DNA of 64,000 bases, taken from assembly GCA_037389465.1 (NCBI GenBank), contig JAZARR010000296.1, positions 620,001-684,000 of the forward strand. Direction: 5' to 3'. The stretch is from Baylisascaris procyonis (lineage: Eukaryota; Nematoda; Chromadorea; Rhabditida; Ascarididae). The translations under genes and the position numbers were made by a program. The notes under the pieces were generated by a model. It worked only from the letters and a program-made list of their open reading frames with translations, was not told where the DNA came from and ran no database searches. Every line of letters starts with the position of its first letter. Within the stretch, counting starts at the first letter, position 1. Shown one piece after another: positions 49,901-61,716 of this stretch.

Positions 49901-51890
49901 CTTTAAGCATTAAAAAAAAGACCACATTATTCTGAAGGAAATTCGCGTATCATCACCTTTTCGAAAATATGGCTTTTGATTCTTGCCTCATTTCGGCTTT
50001 TCCTTGACTTAAAAGCACCGTTCTTCGAAAGAAGATCTCCCCTCATAACCGCAAACTACCCATAGAATCAGAAATAGCATCGACGAAAACGGCCATTGTG
50101 ACGTTTTACCTTTTAGTACGCTTTAAGGTATGTGCTCCGATATTGGCAAACTCTCTAGACATCTTTTAAATATTACTGGAAATAGTAAAATAGAAAATCC
50201 CGAAAGCCATTGACAGCTTCTTCTACATCCATCAAAAAATCCATTCAGAATTTTTACATGAACTCTTACTTCACAGGAAATAAATGCCCTTTCCCGTTTG
50301 GCGAGGTGAAACTTTATTGTACTAGGAATTCATCTAGGTGAATGTTGTATATCAATTCATTTGCTCACTTGAATAGAGTTTTGCCTACGTGCACGTATTT
50401 ATAAAAGAATAGAAGTCTTTCCAGGAGCCCTAAGCTCATGACTTAAGGAATCCATCCGCGACGCCGGAGTTGGCATCCTCAAAAGTGATTTATTTGAGAA
50501 AATAAAAATATAACCACCAAGCAAGTTTCATTGCCTAGAGATGGTTAATCTTTTTAAATGTTGAATAAGACAATAAGTTGAAGATGACCTCCAGATGTGG
50601 ATATGTTTTTGATCGGCAGGCACAAGAAGTAGATGCTGCAGGAGTGAAATGAAATGAGGCAAAGCCGGAGTCGAATCCAACCGATAGGCAACAACTTCGG
50701 CGATATCACTCGCACTCTCTAGATCGACTGGTGTCGATGATCCAGAATCGCTCCTGAGTGCAATCAAAACATTTATTTGGCGCTCCATTTTGGAGCTTGA
50801 AAAAAAGCAAATGACGTCATCTTTTGTGAATACTTGAGGAGGATGAAAAGCAGTAAAAATGCATTAACGCTCACAAAAAGAAAAATAACGAACTAAATTT
50901 TTAGAGGAAAATTTAAACGACGATTGTGTTTGAATGGCTATGCGCCATTCGGTATGCGCATATGCGCTATCCGCCAATATAAATGCGCCGATATGGGCAT
51001 TCCAATACTTATGATGCCGCTTATTCTGATGATGTGGCTAAAATTCCGCATTCGGCGCACAATTAAAAACTTTTGCTTTTTTGGTTGAGCTCGGAAGATC
51101 CCGAGAGTAGAGGTGAATTTGCAGCTTCGAACGATAGAGTTCCACAAAAATAGGACATTCTTGAGGCTCCTTCATCCATAAGCTGTTGCCAGCAAAGCTA
51201 GCAGGCGCCAAATGATAAGGTGTTGCAGCCGACGCTCAAGGACTTCCTAACCTATTTCTCAGGGTTTCGGCACAGAATTTAGACAGAGAAGAGTCCCAGT
51301 AGGATGGACCTAGGTAAGGACCCACAGAAGGAGAAGTGGTTATACCCTTGAAGCAAAACCTTGTTGGATAGAGTCGAGGACTCCCACGGACAGAGCACTT
51401 TCGTGTACACTCCAGCAATGAAGTACTGCTATCGAGACTTAAGACTTTTCAACGGTGGAAGTAGGGGCCCAAGTACCTCAGTTTCGATTGCTCTCGCCGT
51501 AGGATGCTACCTTGGACCCTACATCTCGATGGCCTTAGAATAGCAGTTGACAAGCCACTTCTAGTACTTAATACAAATAACGCTCATTTGAAATCAGTTG
51601 ATAGTACCTGAGGAAGTGCAATTCGTCGTCCTGTCGACTCATCTCGAAGAAATCGAGGTGATCGTTAAGCATTGCTGAGGAAGAATCTCTAAGTGATTCA
51701 ACGACTCCTTGAAGGCCCAGCATGAGCATTTCAACGCGGAGGTGCATGCGAACTTCAAGCGAAGTCTACAAACGCATTTTGCTTCACTCTTGAATGCAAA
51801 TTTTGTAAAATCCAAGCTTAAAGCTTCATAGTGCCAATTGCTTCGTACATACCTTAACTGCCAAACCTATACTTTTTTCTTTCTTAGAGC

Positions 51891-51940
<50 letters not shown>

Positions 51941-54900
51941 CTTAATTTTCATTAAACATTTTCGTAGCCACAAATAAACAATGAAATATGCGGACCAATT
52001 TAACTGGTTCTATCGTTTTAATGACGCATGAGAACTTTCCGGAAAACCTTAACTATTCTATGGCTCAACTGATATAAAATGAGAATTCGACCGAAGACAC
52101 CCATGCAAATTTTTGGCATCTTCAAATGCTATAACTTCTTTCGAAGCTCACAATCCGAGATAGAAGATTATTTTGGGCATTATTTTATGGTGAAAAATAC
52201 ATCGGCAAAACTCGTAACTGAAGCTCTAATGGGTACCGAGTGAAGCTATCGGATTTTGCAGCAATGTTGCGCTCTAATGATGCAAGTTTCCAAAAACGCA
52301 TAATAATAATCTCAAGTGAACAGAGACGTACACGACGATAGTTCTCCTACGTGATCGTATTAAGAGATATATTCGTTAAGAAAGTGAAAAAGAACTATCG
52401 ACTATTCAACTAAGCAAGATAGCAGTAATTCATGGAAATATGATTGACTATTAAGGAAACGACTTATGAGTAATAAAAGTTGATAACAGAATGCATATTG
52501 GTTTTTGCTTTGTTGCAGTACCTTTTATTTGTCTTCATTCGGCTGCATATCGGTAAAGAAATGTGAATTTGAATGCCTCAGAGTTTGTACGAAGAATATA
52601 AGAATACAGAGTTAATCTTGATTTCATTAACAAATCGCCAAAATTGCAACGGCTCTTAGGTAACCGAGGGATATGTACCATATCCCTCAGTGAGATGCTC
52701 TGTCATTTTTTTTTTTAATGCAGGCGGAGCACATATAGTATTCGATCGTATTTGCTCTCGTGCACGAAACGCAAACATATGTGCTATCACCATAACGAAC
52801 GCTCATAGTACTTGTATAACGACGAACCAGCCGCATGAGAGCAAAAATATTCTCATACAAGCGGGGAAGAGAAGATGAATAAAACTTTCAACTGCAGCTG
52901 CATAAGAACCAACCTCGGCTGGTCCAGTGCTGAGTATCGCATTGATAAGACTCATTGCGGCAGTGCGAACACGTTCGGTTTCGCGTTCCGAACGATAGTT
53001 CCTATGGATATCGTCGATGATCTTCTGAAAACGTGTCCTCTCTCCGAGGATGGGGCTCACTTCACTCAGCGCTTTCAACACATTCTGATGACCATCGTTA
53101 ATCAAGCAGATCCCTGATAAAATCTCCAGGCATAAAATCTGAAATATATGCTCTTAGTTGAATATTACTTGCTCTATTAGAGGATAGTTACTATACCTGT
53201 TTGGCTAGCGAACTAGTAAGTTTATGCTGCAAAAATGCTGCAGGATATTCTAGTGGGTGAACATTTTTCCCACGTGAAAGGTCTTAAAGGAAAGTCTATC
53301 AGAGTGCTAGTATTCTGGATGTTAGCTATTTAAACTATTGTAGTCGCTCAAAAGTGAGAAATCATGATGAAAGTGAACGAATTGATTTTGGCAACCAAAT
53401 GATGACACTTTCAACATAACTTTCCTAAGCTTTTCATAGGTAAGTAGAAGAAAAAACGATCACAAATAAACGTTTCAGTGAATATTTATCGATTTATTAT
53501 CATCATTATGCACTACTATACTTCATATGACGTAATGATGCAACAATCAATTCTATGCAATAATAAGCGCAAACGAAAATATAACTGTTGAAAAAAATCA
53601 AAAAAATTCAAAAGATTGTAAGAAAATCAATGCTGACAGTAGATGTGAGCATATATACTAAATGAGTTTGCCATCAACTCAAACATTAAGATCACATTGA
53701 TGCTGTGTTTATTTGAGGCGCTTAGAGTGCGCTAATGAGGCAACGATATGGGTAACCGGTTGTGCGTGTGCGATCGTTCATCATTCTTATACACAAATAA
53801 TTACTCTATCTCAATAGCCGCTTCCATCTTATCCTCTCTTCAACAAACATTTGGATTTGCATCATAAGAAGAGGTAAGGCAGTAAATGTTTGGATAGTCG
53901 TAAAACGATCGCATTTGCCCACATAGCGCAATATTCGATTCGATTTCCTGATGCTCTTTTTCATCAATACATCAAAATTGATATGAAATTATGCATCTGA
54001 ACAATGCGACAGCTAACTTCATTGAATTATGCATCTGAACAATGCGATAGCTAACTTTATTGCATATATCCTCTAATTGCTAATAGCTAATCCGCCGAAC
54101 ACTGAATGGAGGTTCAAATCGTGCTTTTAAGCGAACGTTTCAATGGAAGCGTTGCACTTGCACGAAAGGATCTATCACTGCCCTTCATGTTAGTATGATG
54201 GAATACATATATATCTAAGTCGCACTGGAATTTACGGCACAATTCTGAATTCCTGTGGTTTCTGAGGATCGATTTTGCCGTTCCGGTGCATGTGTAGTCC
54301 GGTTCCGGTTTTTGAAGAAACCTCTCTGGTATATATTAACGTATGGCTAACAATTTTAAAAAAGCAAGCATGCAGCAGCATCGAAAGAAAGATATGACAT
54401 CATGAAAGGTTATATGCAATTATATTAGGTTGATCTGCCTCTGTGACTGCATAAATGAGAGAATAACAGCAGGCAAATGATTAACTAATGTACAACTCTA
54501 GAGGCTTGCCAACAAATCACTATGAAGAACAATTTAGGGATGGGATTTTCGAAAACACGATAGCCGTTATCTCAGATTCAATAGAGATACTAATGGATGG
54601 GACCTACTTCGGTTTAAGCAAGCTCCCTTCTGGATTAAGTCTCAGGAGTACATCTTTTGAACATTAAGCTGAAATAACAAGAAAAAATATATATAAATTC
54701 ATTCTAGATGCAACAACGCTTGCGTCATAAAACGATTTCTGTAAATAGATTTATGTAAAAAGCGAAAAACTTAATAATAAAAATATACTCTTTCCATCTG
54801 CTTTAAGAGAATATAAAATAGGCGTATATAGCTGAAATTTGTCTATTTTTCGATTATTCTGGATATAAAAGCATCCAAAGATAGCACTGGATTATTCTTG

Positions 54901-57900
54901 CACCTTCTTCAAAGTCATTCTTGAAAAAAAAAATCTTCTGCAAAGGATGAGCCTCTGTTGCATTTATAAGGATACATTTTCTATGATACATTGCGCTTGC
55001 TTAATAGCATAAAAAATACAAAATAAAAAATAAGTTTGTTTGAAAGAAAAAAAAATTGAATGAAAGATACGCCCATAGAGAAAACAAAAAAGCTGGAAAT
55101 AATGATATAAAGAAAAAGGTGAGAATAGAAGGTGTGAACGACACAAATGAGATAAGACGATCGGTGATATGGGTAAAGATTGTTAGTGAGCCAACAAAGA
55201 TTACAACAATTCGGGTGCTCACAAACAACGTATCATCGTATTGCGCATGTCCCCACATTCCACTAAACTACATTGATATACACATTTACAATACCATCGA
55301 ATAATGCATCAAATCAGCATCTATTTGCTATTAAAGTTAGCCATCTGTGCATTGGAAGTGAACAAGCACAGTGCAATTGATGGATTTTCCTTGCAACGGT
55401 GTCAGTATGGAATAAAAACTTCGTCGTTAACTATGCAAGAAGACTAACTAGGAATTACGGTTCAAAAGATTGAGCTACCACTTTGAAAATGTCAAGCTGC
55501 TATCCCAGAATATCTAACTTTTGAGGCCAAAATATGAAACTTCCGTTTTGAAGAAAAAATCGACTTCCGAATCCTCAATGTGGAATATGTGATTCTGAAA
55601 TCTCAAGTTCGGAATTTCGAAATATCAAATTTGGTTGCAAAAATTTGAATTACAAGTTCAATTCATATATTTTCCGTTTTGAAACCCTAAAAAAATAGAA
55701 CGATATGAGCTAAAAATTTGCCTCAATTGAATAAAATTATTTGGAGCTCTCACCTTAGCTAATCGTTTTTAAGGCATAATTATTGTCCTCTATTTTCGAT
55801 ACATCCCTATTACATCTAAGTGCATTGGTCATTATTGCGTCATAAATTGTTTATGCACGAATGCAAGTCTTATCGTTTAATCTTCAATGAGAAAGCACAG
55901 ACGAAGCAGATTTATGTACATAACTAAAAATACGTAGTGTAAAACGATGCGTAACTCACCTTGCACTTGGCATAGTGGAAATGAAGTGATGATGCGATCG
56001 CGAGAAGAATGTCACTTGATGAGAGAACCGCAACACGACCTATCTGAAAAAATATACCCTTTATATCACAATGAATTCACCACACCTAACAGCAATAGCT
56101 ATAAATAAGCGTGGAGATAATTTAAAACTTCTTATGGCCTATATGAACGATTGCATCGAAATGAATTTGAATGGCAGCCGTTTTCACGCACAATCGCTAA
56201 TTATTAACCACATAACTATCTAATCAATCCAATTTATCGGGGATCGCTTACGATCCGAATAAACACTGATCATGTTCTAGGATTTTAAATATCTAGTGTT
56301 ATCCATAACAAAAGGCGACTTCAGCATATAACTCGAACGGAATGACATATACGAATACGATGAGAATAAACAATGTTACGCGGATAATGGAATTACAATA
56401 CTCGAATAATCTATATATCATAGAATAAACGTCTATTAGGATGGTATTGATCTCGCTTATAGCGACTATTTTGAAAATGAATCCATAATCTAATTGATGT
56501 GCCATTTGCAATGAATCCATCTCTCGTTGTAGCCGTATCGCTTAGAATAATTACAACAATGAGAATGCATCATTTACATCGATTCAAGCCATTTCGTTCA
56601 TTTGATTGTTGTTACTATCTATACTATATGGAAGTGTTTCGTGCAACCACATGATTTCCCAAAATTGACTGTACGCATTCCCTATTAATTTGCATTTTTG
56701 GTAAAGAATTTGCATTTTTGGATGCTTTCTTTCGAGTTTTTTTGCGAAAAAAAGTTTTCAAGTTTTTTTCCGAGCATTTAAATTTTCCATTCTTTTCAGT
56801 AATTATCCAACGCTTGCTGGGAAGTGTAGCATTATAAGACCGGCGTTCAAATTTTTTTCAAATCTCTATGAGTACTTTATTTCAAGGAATATAAGTGGAG
56901 AGAGAGGGGAAGAGAAAAAAAGCGGCCATTGAATGAGTTGCCTGTATAAGATATGAAAGTAGAAATGATTTTTCTTCTAAAAATGCGATATTCTTCTGTA
57001 TTATATTCATTTCATTTTTACCCTCCCCTCATCTATGGTGAAATGTTTGGGTAATATCTGTAGAATTAATATGGGTGAAGATTCACACATTGCCGAATTG
57101 GCAATTTACATATGAATGATGCAAAAGGAATTAGAAGCAGGCGAAAGTTTTGTGATGTAATAAACAACATATATTACTAAATCCATGACTCATCAATTCC
57201 CTGATCAGTCGGTTAATGCACACCACATTCTTATTTCTCTTAATTGAGAAATCATAATATTTGATAAAAGAACCAAGAAACCAAGGAGAAGAAAGATTGT
57301 TGATTAGCCTAAAATATGGAAAAAAAAGGGAAAAATCGACACATAAATGACGAAGCACTTGCACAACTGTGCATTTTGACGCTCTATGCAAAAAGAAGCT
57401 TCCCTGCATATAAAAATATTTAATATGATCTATGTACGCCAGCATTGTTGCAAGCATTTTACGCACCCAAACAACCGGCAAAACATCACTGAATATGTGT
57501 TAATTCTTTTATTCAACAAAAAATCCAAAAGAAATATAAAAATTAAATTCCATAAATTTGAGAACGATTTTAGGAGAATTTTTCGTTTGTTTTTCATATT
57601 CATTGGATATTTTCTTCTATTTTGTTTTGTGGACCTCTATCTTATTTTTTTTTCATTTTCATGCAGAAACTGTTTCCTTATATATTAAATAAAATATAAG
57701 TACTTATGTGTTTTTTTTATTTTTTATATTTTTTAAAATATTTTTTAATATCCTTATATAGTTTTGTAGATTTAGTGGATCGTTAAAAAAGGTTTGTACA
57801 AATGGAAATATAGGTATCTATGGGATGTTTGTAAAGAAGAGCGCTGCAAATCGGGATCAAGATGAGTGTAACATAACGATCGGATTGAGTCAATTAACGC

Positions 57901-60900
57901 CTTTTAATAACCAAATGTTCGATGCTGATCGATAGTGAAATTTTTGTTCTCATGCGATATTTGATTCAGAAATCTTTGATTTTATGCAATTTTTATGCAA
58001 TATGTTTTGCAATTGCATATGTAACACCGAATTTGCAGTATCTTTATCAATAGTTCATTTGTATCGTCTCACTGTTCTTAGCATTCAGTTGCCACTATTG
58101 TAAATATTTATTTAGCACTATGACCCACCACGTTGAATTGAAAAACACTTTGACCCCATTTCTGCATTCAAAATATATTCCACTTTAGCAGTTCCACTAC
58201 CGCGGCGTAAATGACAGCCATTTACTGTCATTTACTTCTCTTAATTAAGACAGCTGATTTCAGGCTATCAGTTATGTATTTTTAACTGTCATGACTTGTT
58301 TCTCTTCTTTCATAAATTTTAAGTGATGGTTTTTTCCAGGAAATATAATCGCGCTTTATAGACGAGTTTTGTTTCGATCCACGAGAAAATATTTGCCTCT
58401 GTGTTGGTCGAGACAAATGACAATTACATTCCGCACATTATAAATCTCACTCACTTGCGACTCAAGTCTTAGACTACGTTTAAAGTGGATTAATCTATCA
58501 GGCCAAACCCTCGGCCTGCTGAAGTATAGAGGCCACCCAGTACTCATGTACTTAGAAATAATGATGCTTGCAAAAATATGCCCAAAATGGTCGGTAACAG
58601 TAATATTTCGGTCATAATGACGGGTAATAATGATACCTCGGGCATAAATTTCGACTTGATTTTGAGAGAATGAATTATTTTGAATAATAAACTATTAATG
58701 AATACAATCGAAATAATACATACCGTTGAATTAAGCAGCGCCCTAAACGATAATAACACCGCAGCAGCGAAGTAATCGCGACCCGCCCGAGCACGGCATT
58801 CGTTAAGCACATTGCGCAAACCGATTACGCCACCAAGCTTTACAAACTTCTGCACGAAACTGTAAATTTATCGCCTATTTAAATATTTCTTCAGCTAGCA
58901 ACAACAACAACTGACCAGTGGTTTCCTTGTTAAATGCAACGATTAAATAATCCGACTGCCATCTACAACGTTCAGGAACAATTCCCATCCTATTTATACG
59001 TTTTCAAAGGTAATTCAAAGGTAAACGGATCCATCATAAGGCGATAATTGATTTCCATAGCAATTAGCGGAAGGTAAAATGGGGATCACCGAAGACAACA
59101 AAGTAAAAAGCGTTCACATTAAAGACTTTCTTTGGTTCTTGTACCTCCAAATTAAGATGTTGCAAAAATTCAGCATTTCTCTAATTAAGAGACCGATCAA
59201 AAAATTTTTAAGTCTATCAATATCTTCGAAATAGCCTCTCCTGTCGTCGCATTTCGATTAAAGAAAAATTCATAGTCATGACAAATGATGTGATCTTTGC
59301 GCCATTTAAAATCAAATACTATATTGACATTAATGAGGCCATCTTAAAAAGATACATAACGAAGTGAATGACCTCCCGGTTGGCATCTTTCCAAATTCGC
59401 AAATATATTTACTGGTCATGTGATTAAGCAAATAACCGTTGCATGTCATCTGACTAGGTGTGGAAATTTGACTTGGAAAAACGATGAGGAATTGTTTCAG
59501 CGATTAAATGCGAACTCTACATGCAAATAATTCGGCAATGAACACATGGATAGGTATGTGTTAGATGGAGGGAAATGAATTGACTGAAATTGAATTGATT
59601 GAAATTGAATTGCAGAATTAATTGAAATTAAAGCACATATAACTGGATAAACAGATAAAAATATAATATATTCATTCTACTTATTGGAACTCTCGTTGCG
59701 CATGACTTATAACAATATAATTTTAAAAAAATAGAATATAGTCATGCAATTTTTGAATGCACTTATCAAGCGAAAAAGAACGTATGACATTCGTTGCAAA
59801 ACTGATGAATTTTAGAACAGTAAAAATTAAAACAGCATTGAGAAAGAATTAAAAATTAAAGAAGATAATAAATGTGCAATTTTTGATAGCATACCTATTT
59901 GATTGTGTGCGTAATGCGACTGCAAGTGATTCGAAATTAGCGAGCATTTCCTCATTTTCGATGAAATTCGTCTCTTGTTCGTTGAGAATTTTAATAAATT
60001 CCGCACATGGCTTTAAGCCACCGAATTCGAATTTCTCCTCAACAAAAGTTATCAATAGAATAAATCACTGAGTAGAAAGAGAAAATTTAATACCTAACTC
60101 AAAGCAAACTTTATAACAATTAAAGAAGAGCGATAGATGGGCTAGTAGGAAATATTTTTTAGCAAGTCGTCCGTCTATAAGATGATCAGCTTGTTGCATT
60201 AGCATATAAAAACAAATATGAATGCACATAAATGAGCCTAACGTCATACATGCTAAGCGGCAAGTGCGTCCACAAATTTCAATGGAACCTCTGACCAACT
60301 TCAAAGACTTCTATGAAGCTAAAGATTACAGATATGATCTGCAGTGTTGTCATATGGTGAAATGTGTGCTAAATGGAGGGAATTGAATTGACTGAAATCG
60401 AATTGCATAACTAAGTGAGATTAAAGCTAACTTGTTAAAGAGATGTGTTGAAAATGAGAAATCAACCAAAATATAGCTGGTAATATAAAATTAATCCCAA
60501 TAAAAGAGATTAGCGATAAATTGATGAAATGATGTTTGTTGCACTCAAGTTTAATGGAATGTGTGCAATGCGAAGTTGATTATAATCGTAGCGCATGCTA
60601 TTTACGCAACGAACAAACAGCACACACAATACGACCACCCGACTGGCAATTCAACGTCAAACTTTTATTATACAACGATGAGTGCAAAATGCAAATCCAA
60701 CGTTAGTGCACTCAGTTAGTATTATGTTGCCTTAGAAAATTCTAGAAAAAAGACTCAATTTCGTAGCTAATGGGGTTGGGAGGGGGGACGATAGTATATG
60801 CGTGGACTATCAAACATTTTCAAATTCACTGGACAACTTAATAAAATTTACAAGCATAGCAGACTCCACAATCCTAAACTTATCTTATTTTAACCGTATC

Positions 60901-61716
60901 TTTGATGCATACTCATGATGGTTGATGAGATAATGGTTGATATTTCATAAGGGCCGAATAATGCTCGTGCAATATAATATTTTTGCAAGGCATAACATGC
61001 AGAAAAACCAATATATTCACTTCCGAAAGCAAAGAAAATATAAAAGAACCTATAGGAAATTATACCTGAATACATAAATATGTTACTGCAATTTATCTGG
61101 ATCGCGTGAACATCAGACTTCTTGATACGTTAAATTTTGAATGAGAAATATTGATTTAGGACTCTAACCTCTGAACATCATACAAAGAGAGTTTATTCTA
61201 ATCACTATTATGTATACATTTCCTTATGAATGTGTGGTTATCATATACCCTAAATGAATGGCATGCGAGTAAAATTCAACTCTCTTACCCGAATGATACT
61301 CTGCTCGGTAAGCATAAGCCATTTTTTCTCTATTGGTTGTTCATAGAGATTCTTCTCTTTTTCGGGACTCAAGTCCAGTTCGGCCTGCAATAAAACTATT
61401 ATCAAAGTCTACTCATAAATGTTTCGTTTTCCTATTTCTTAGAGATTCCCCATAGAAACGTTAATATTAACGTACTGATAATCTTTATGAAGAAATTTCA
61501 ATAGTGAAAATATATAAAAGAAAATATGGAAAATACCACAAATCGTGGAAATGCATCGTCGAGATGATTCTTGTCGAGATTAGCGGCATCAAGTGTGAAG
61601 ACATGATTAATTCGAGTATGTTCTCGTGATGCATCTCTTGTTGAATTTGCTTGATCTTTATTCGATGTTAATTTGTTGAAACAACACATCGCTTTTTCGA
61701 CTAATTCTTCGAACAT
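40916..61716 (-). CDS. daam-1: Formin of the DAAM family
   Basis: Complete 19-exon gene, 983 aa, all phases fit. Exons (5' to 3'): 61716-61537, 61384-61289, 60037-59895, 58859-58724, 56043-55960, 53138-52914, 51765-51608, 50753-50589, 49781-49674, 49123-48986, 48019-47740, 46927-46682, 45135-45020, 44437-44349, 43917-43801, 43269-43107, 42257-42044, 41686-41524, 41046-40916. DAAM nucleates and elongates actin filaments downstream of Rho GTPases and Dishevelled. Order: GBD/FH3 (about 58-430; EKKW, then ERTRFQKIIDDI), coiled coil (433-478), short FH1, FH2 (about 530-890; IEPRRAQNCTIMLSKLRL, MDQYGELPRDMLEQ, LAVGNYL), and a C-terminal DAD with FDQLVNALQSGEIF (951-964) followed by a basic tail, so autoinhibition is kept. 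Human DAAM1 is about 1,070 aa; the difference is mainly FH1. The acceptor of exon 3 (TTGAG) is the least certain boundary. Confidence 0.94.
41898..41910. repeat. Poly-C run in formin intron
   Basis: 13 consecutive C between exons 17 and 18. Confidence 0.9.
49518..49584. repeat. CT-rich simple repeat in formin intron
   Basis: CTCC, CCCT and then (CT)n/(CTTT)n units, about 65 bp, on the plus strand between exons 9 and 10. Confidence 0.8.
51180..51550. other. GC-rich island in formin intron 7
   Basis: About 370 bp with GC clearly above the flanking introns, between exons 7 (51608) and 8 (50753). Open frames of about 60 codons on both strands; neither is recognised. The base composition suggests an inserted element, an unrecognised exon of another gene, or a transposon fragment. 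No terminal repeats seen. Confidence 0.4.
51895..51936. repeat. (TA)n microsatellite
   Basis: About 19-20 TA units in the formin intron between exons 6 and 7. Confidence 0.95.
53988..54063. repeat. 38-bp tandem duplication
   Basis: Two adjacent copies (53988-54025 and 54026-54063) beginning ATTATGCATCTGAACAATGC. They differ at three positions at most, so the duplication is recent. In the formin intron between exons 5 and 6. Confidence 0.85.
59556..59634 (+). repeat. Dispersed direct repeat, copy 1
   Basis: TGTGTTAGATGGAGGGAAAT then GAATTGACTGAAATTGAATT, followed by GATTAAAG-like sequence. It matches 60363-60428 with a few changes and contains an internal 15-bp tandem duplication of GATTGAAATTGAATT. 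In the formin intron between exons 3 and 4. Confidence 0.6.
60363..60428 (+). repeat. Dispersed direct repeat, copy 2
   Basis: TGTGTGCTAAATGGAGGGAA then TTGAATTGACTGAAATCGAA; about 800 bp from copy 1, in the intron between exons 2 and 3. Probably a local segmental duplication or two copies of an unnamed repeat, one either side of exon 3. Confidence 0.6.

Noticed and set aside
55001..55304. ORFs of about 82-85 codons on both strands in a formin intron
   Set aside because: Low-complexity, A/T-driven, no splice support.
57131..57481. 116-codon ORF in a formin intron, minus strand
   Set aside because: Starts from a TTG, has no acceptor in phase, and the residue make-up (many F, C, L, I) is that of translated AT-rich intron.
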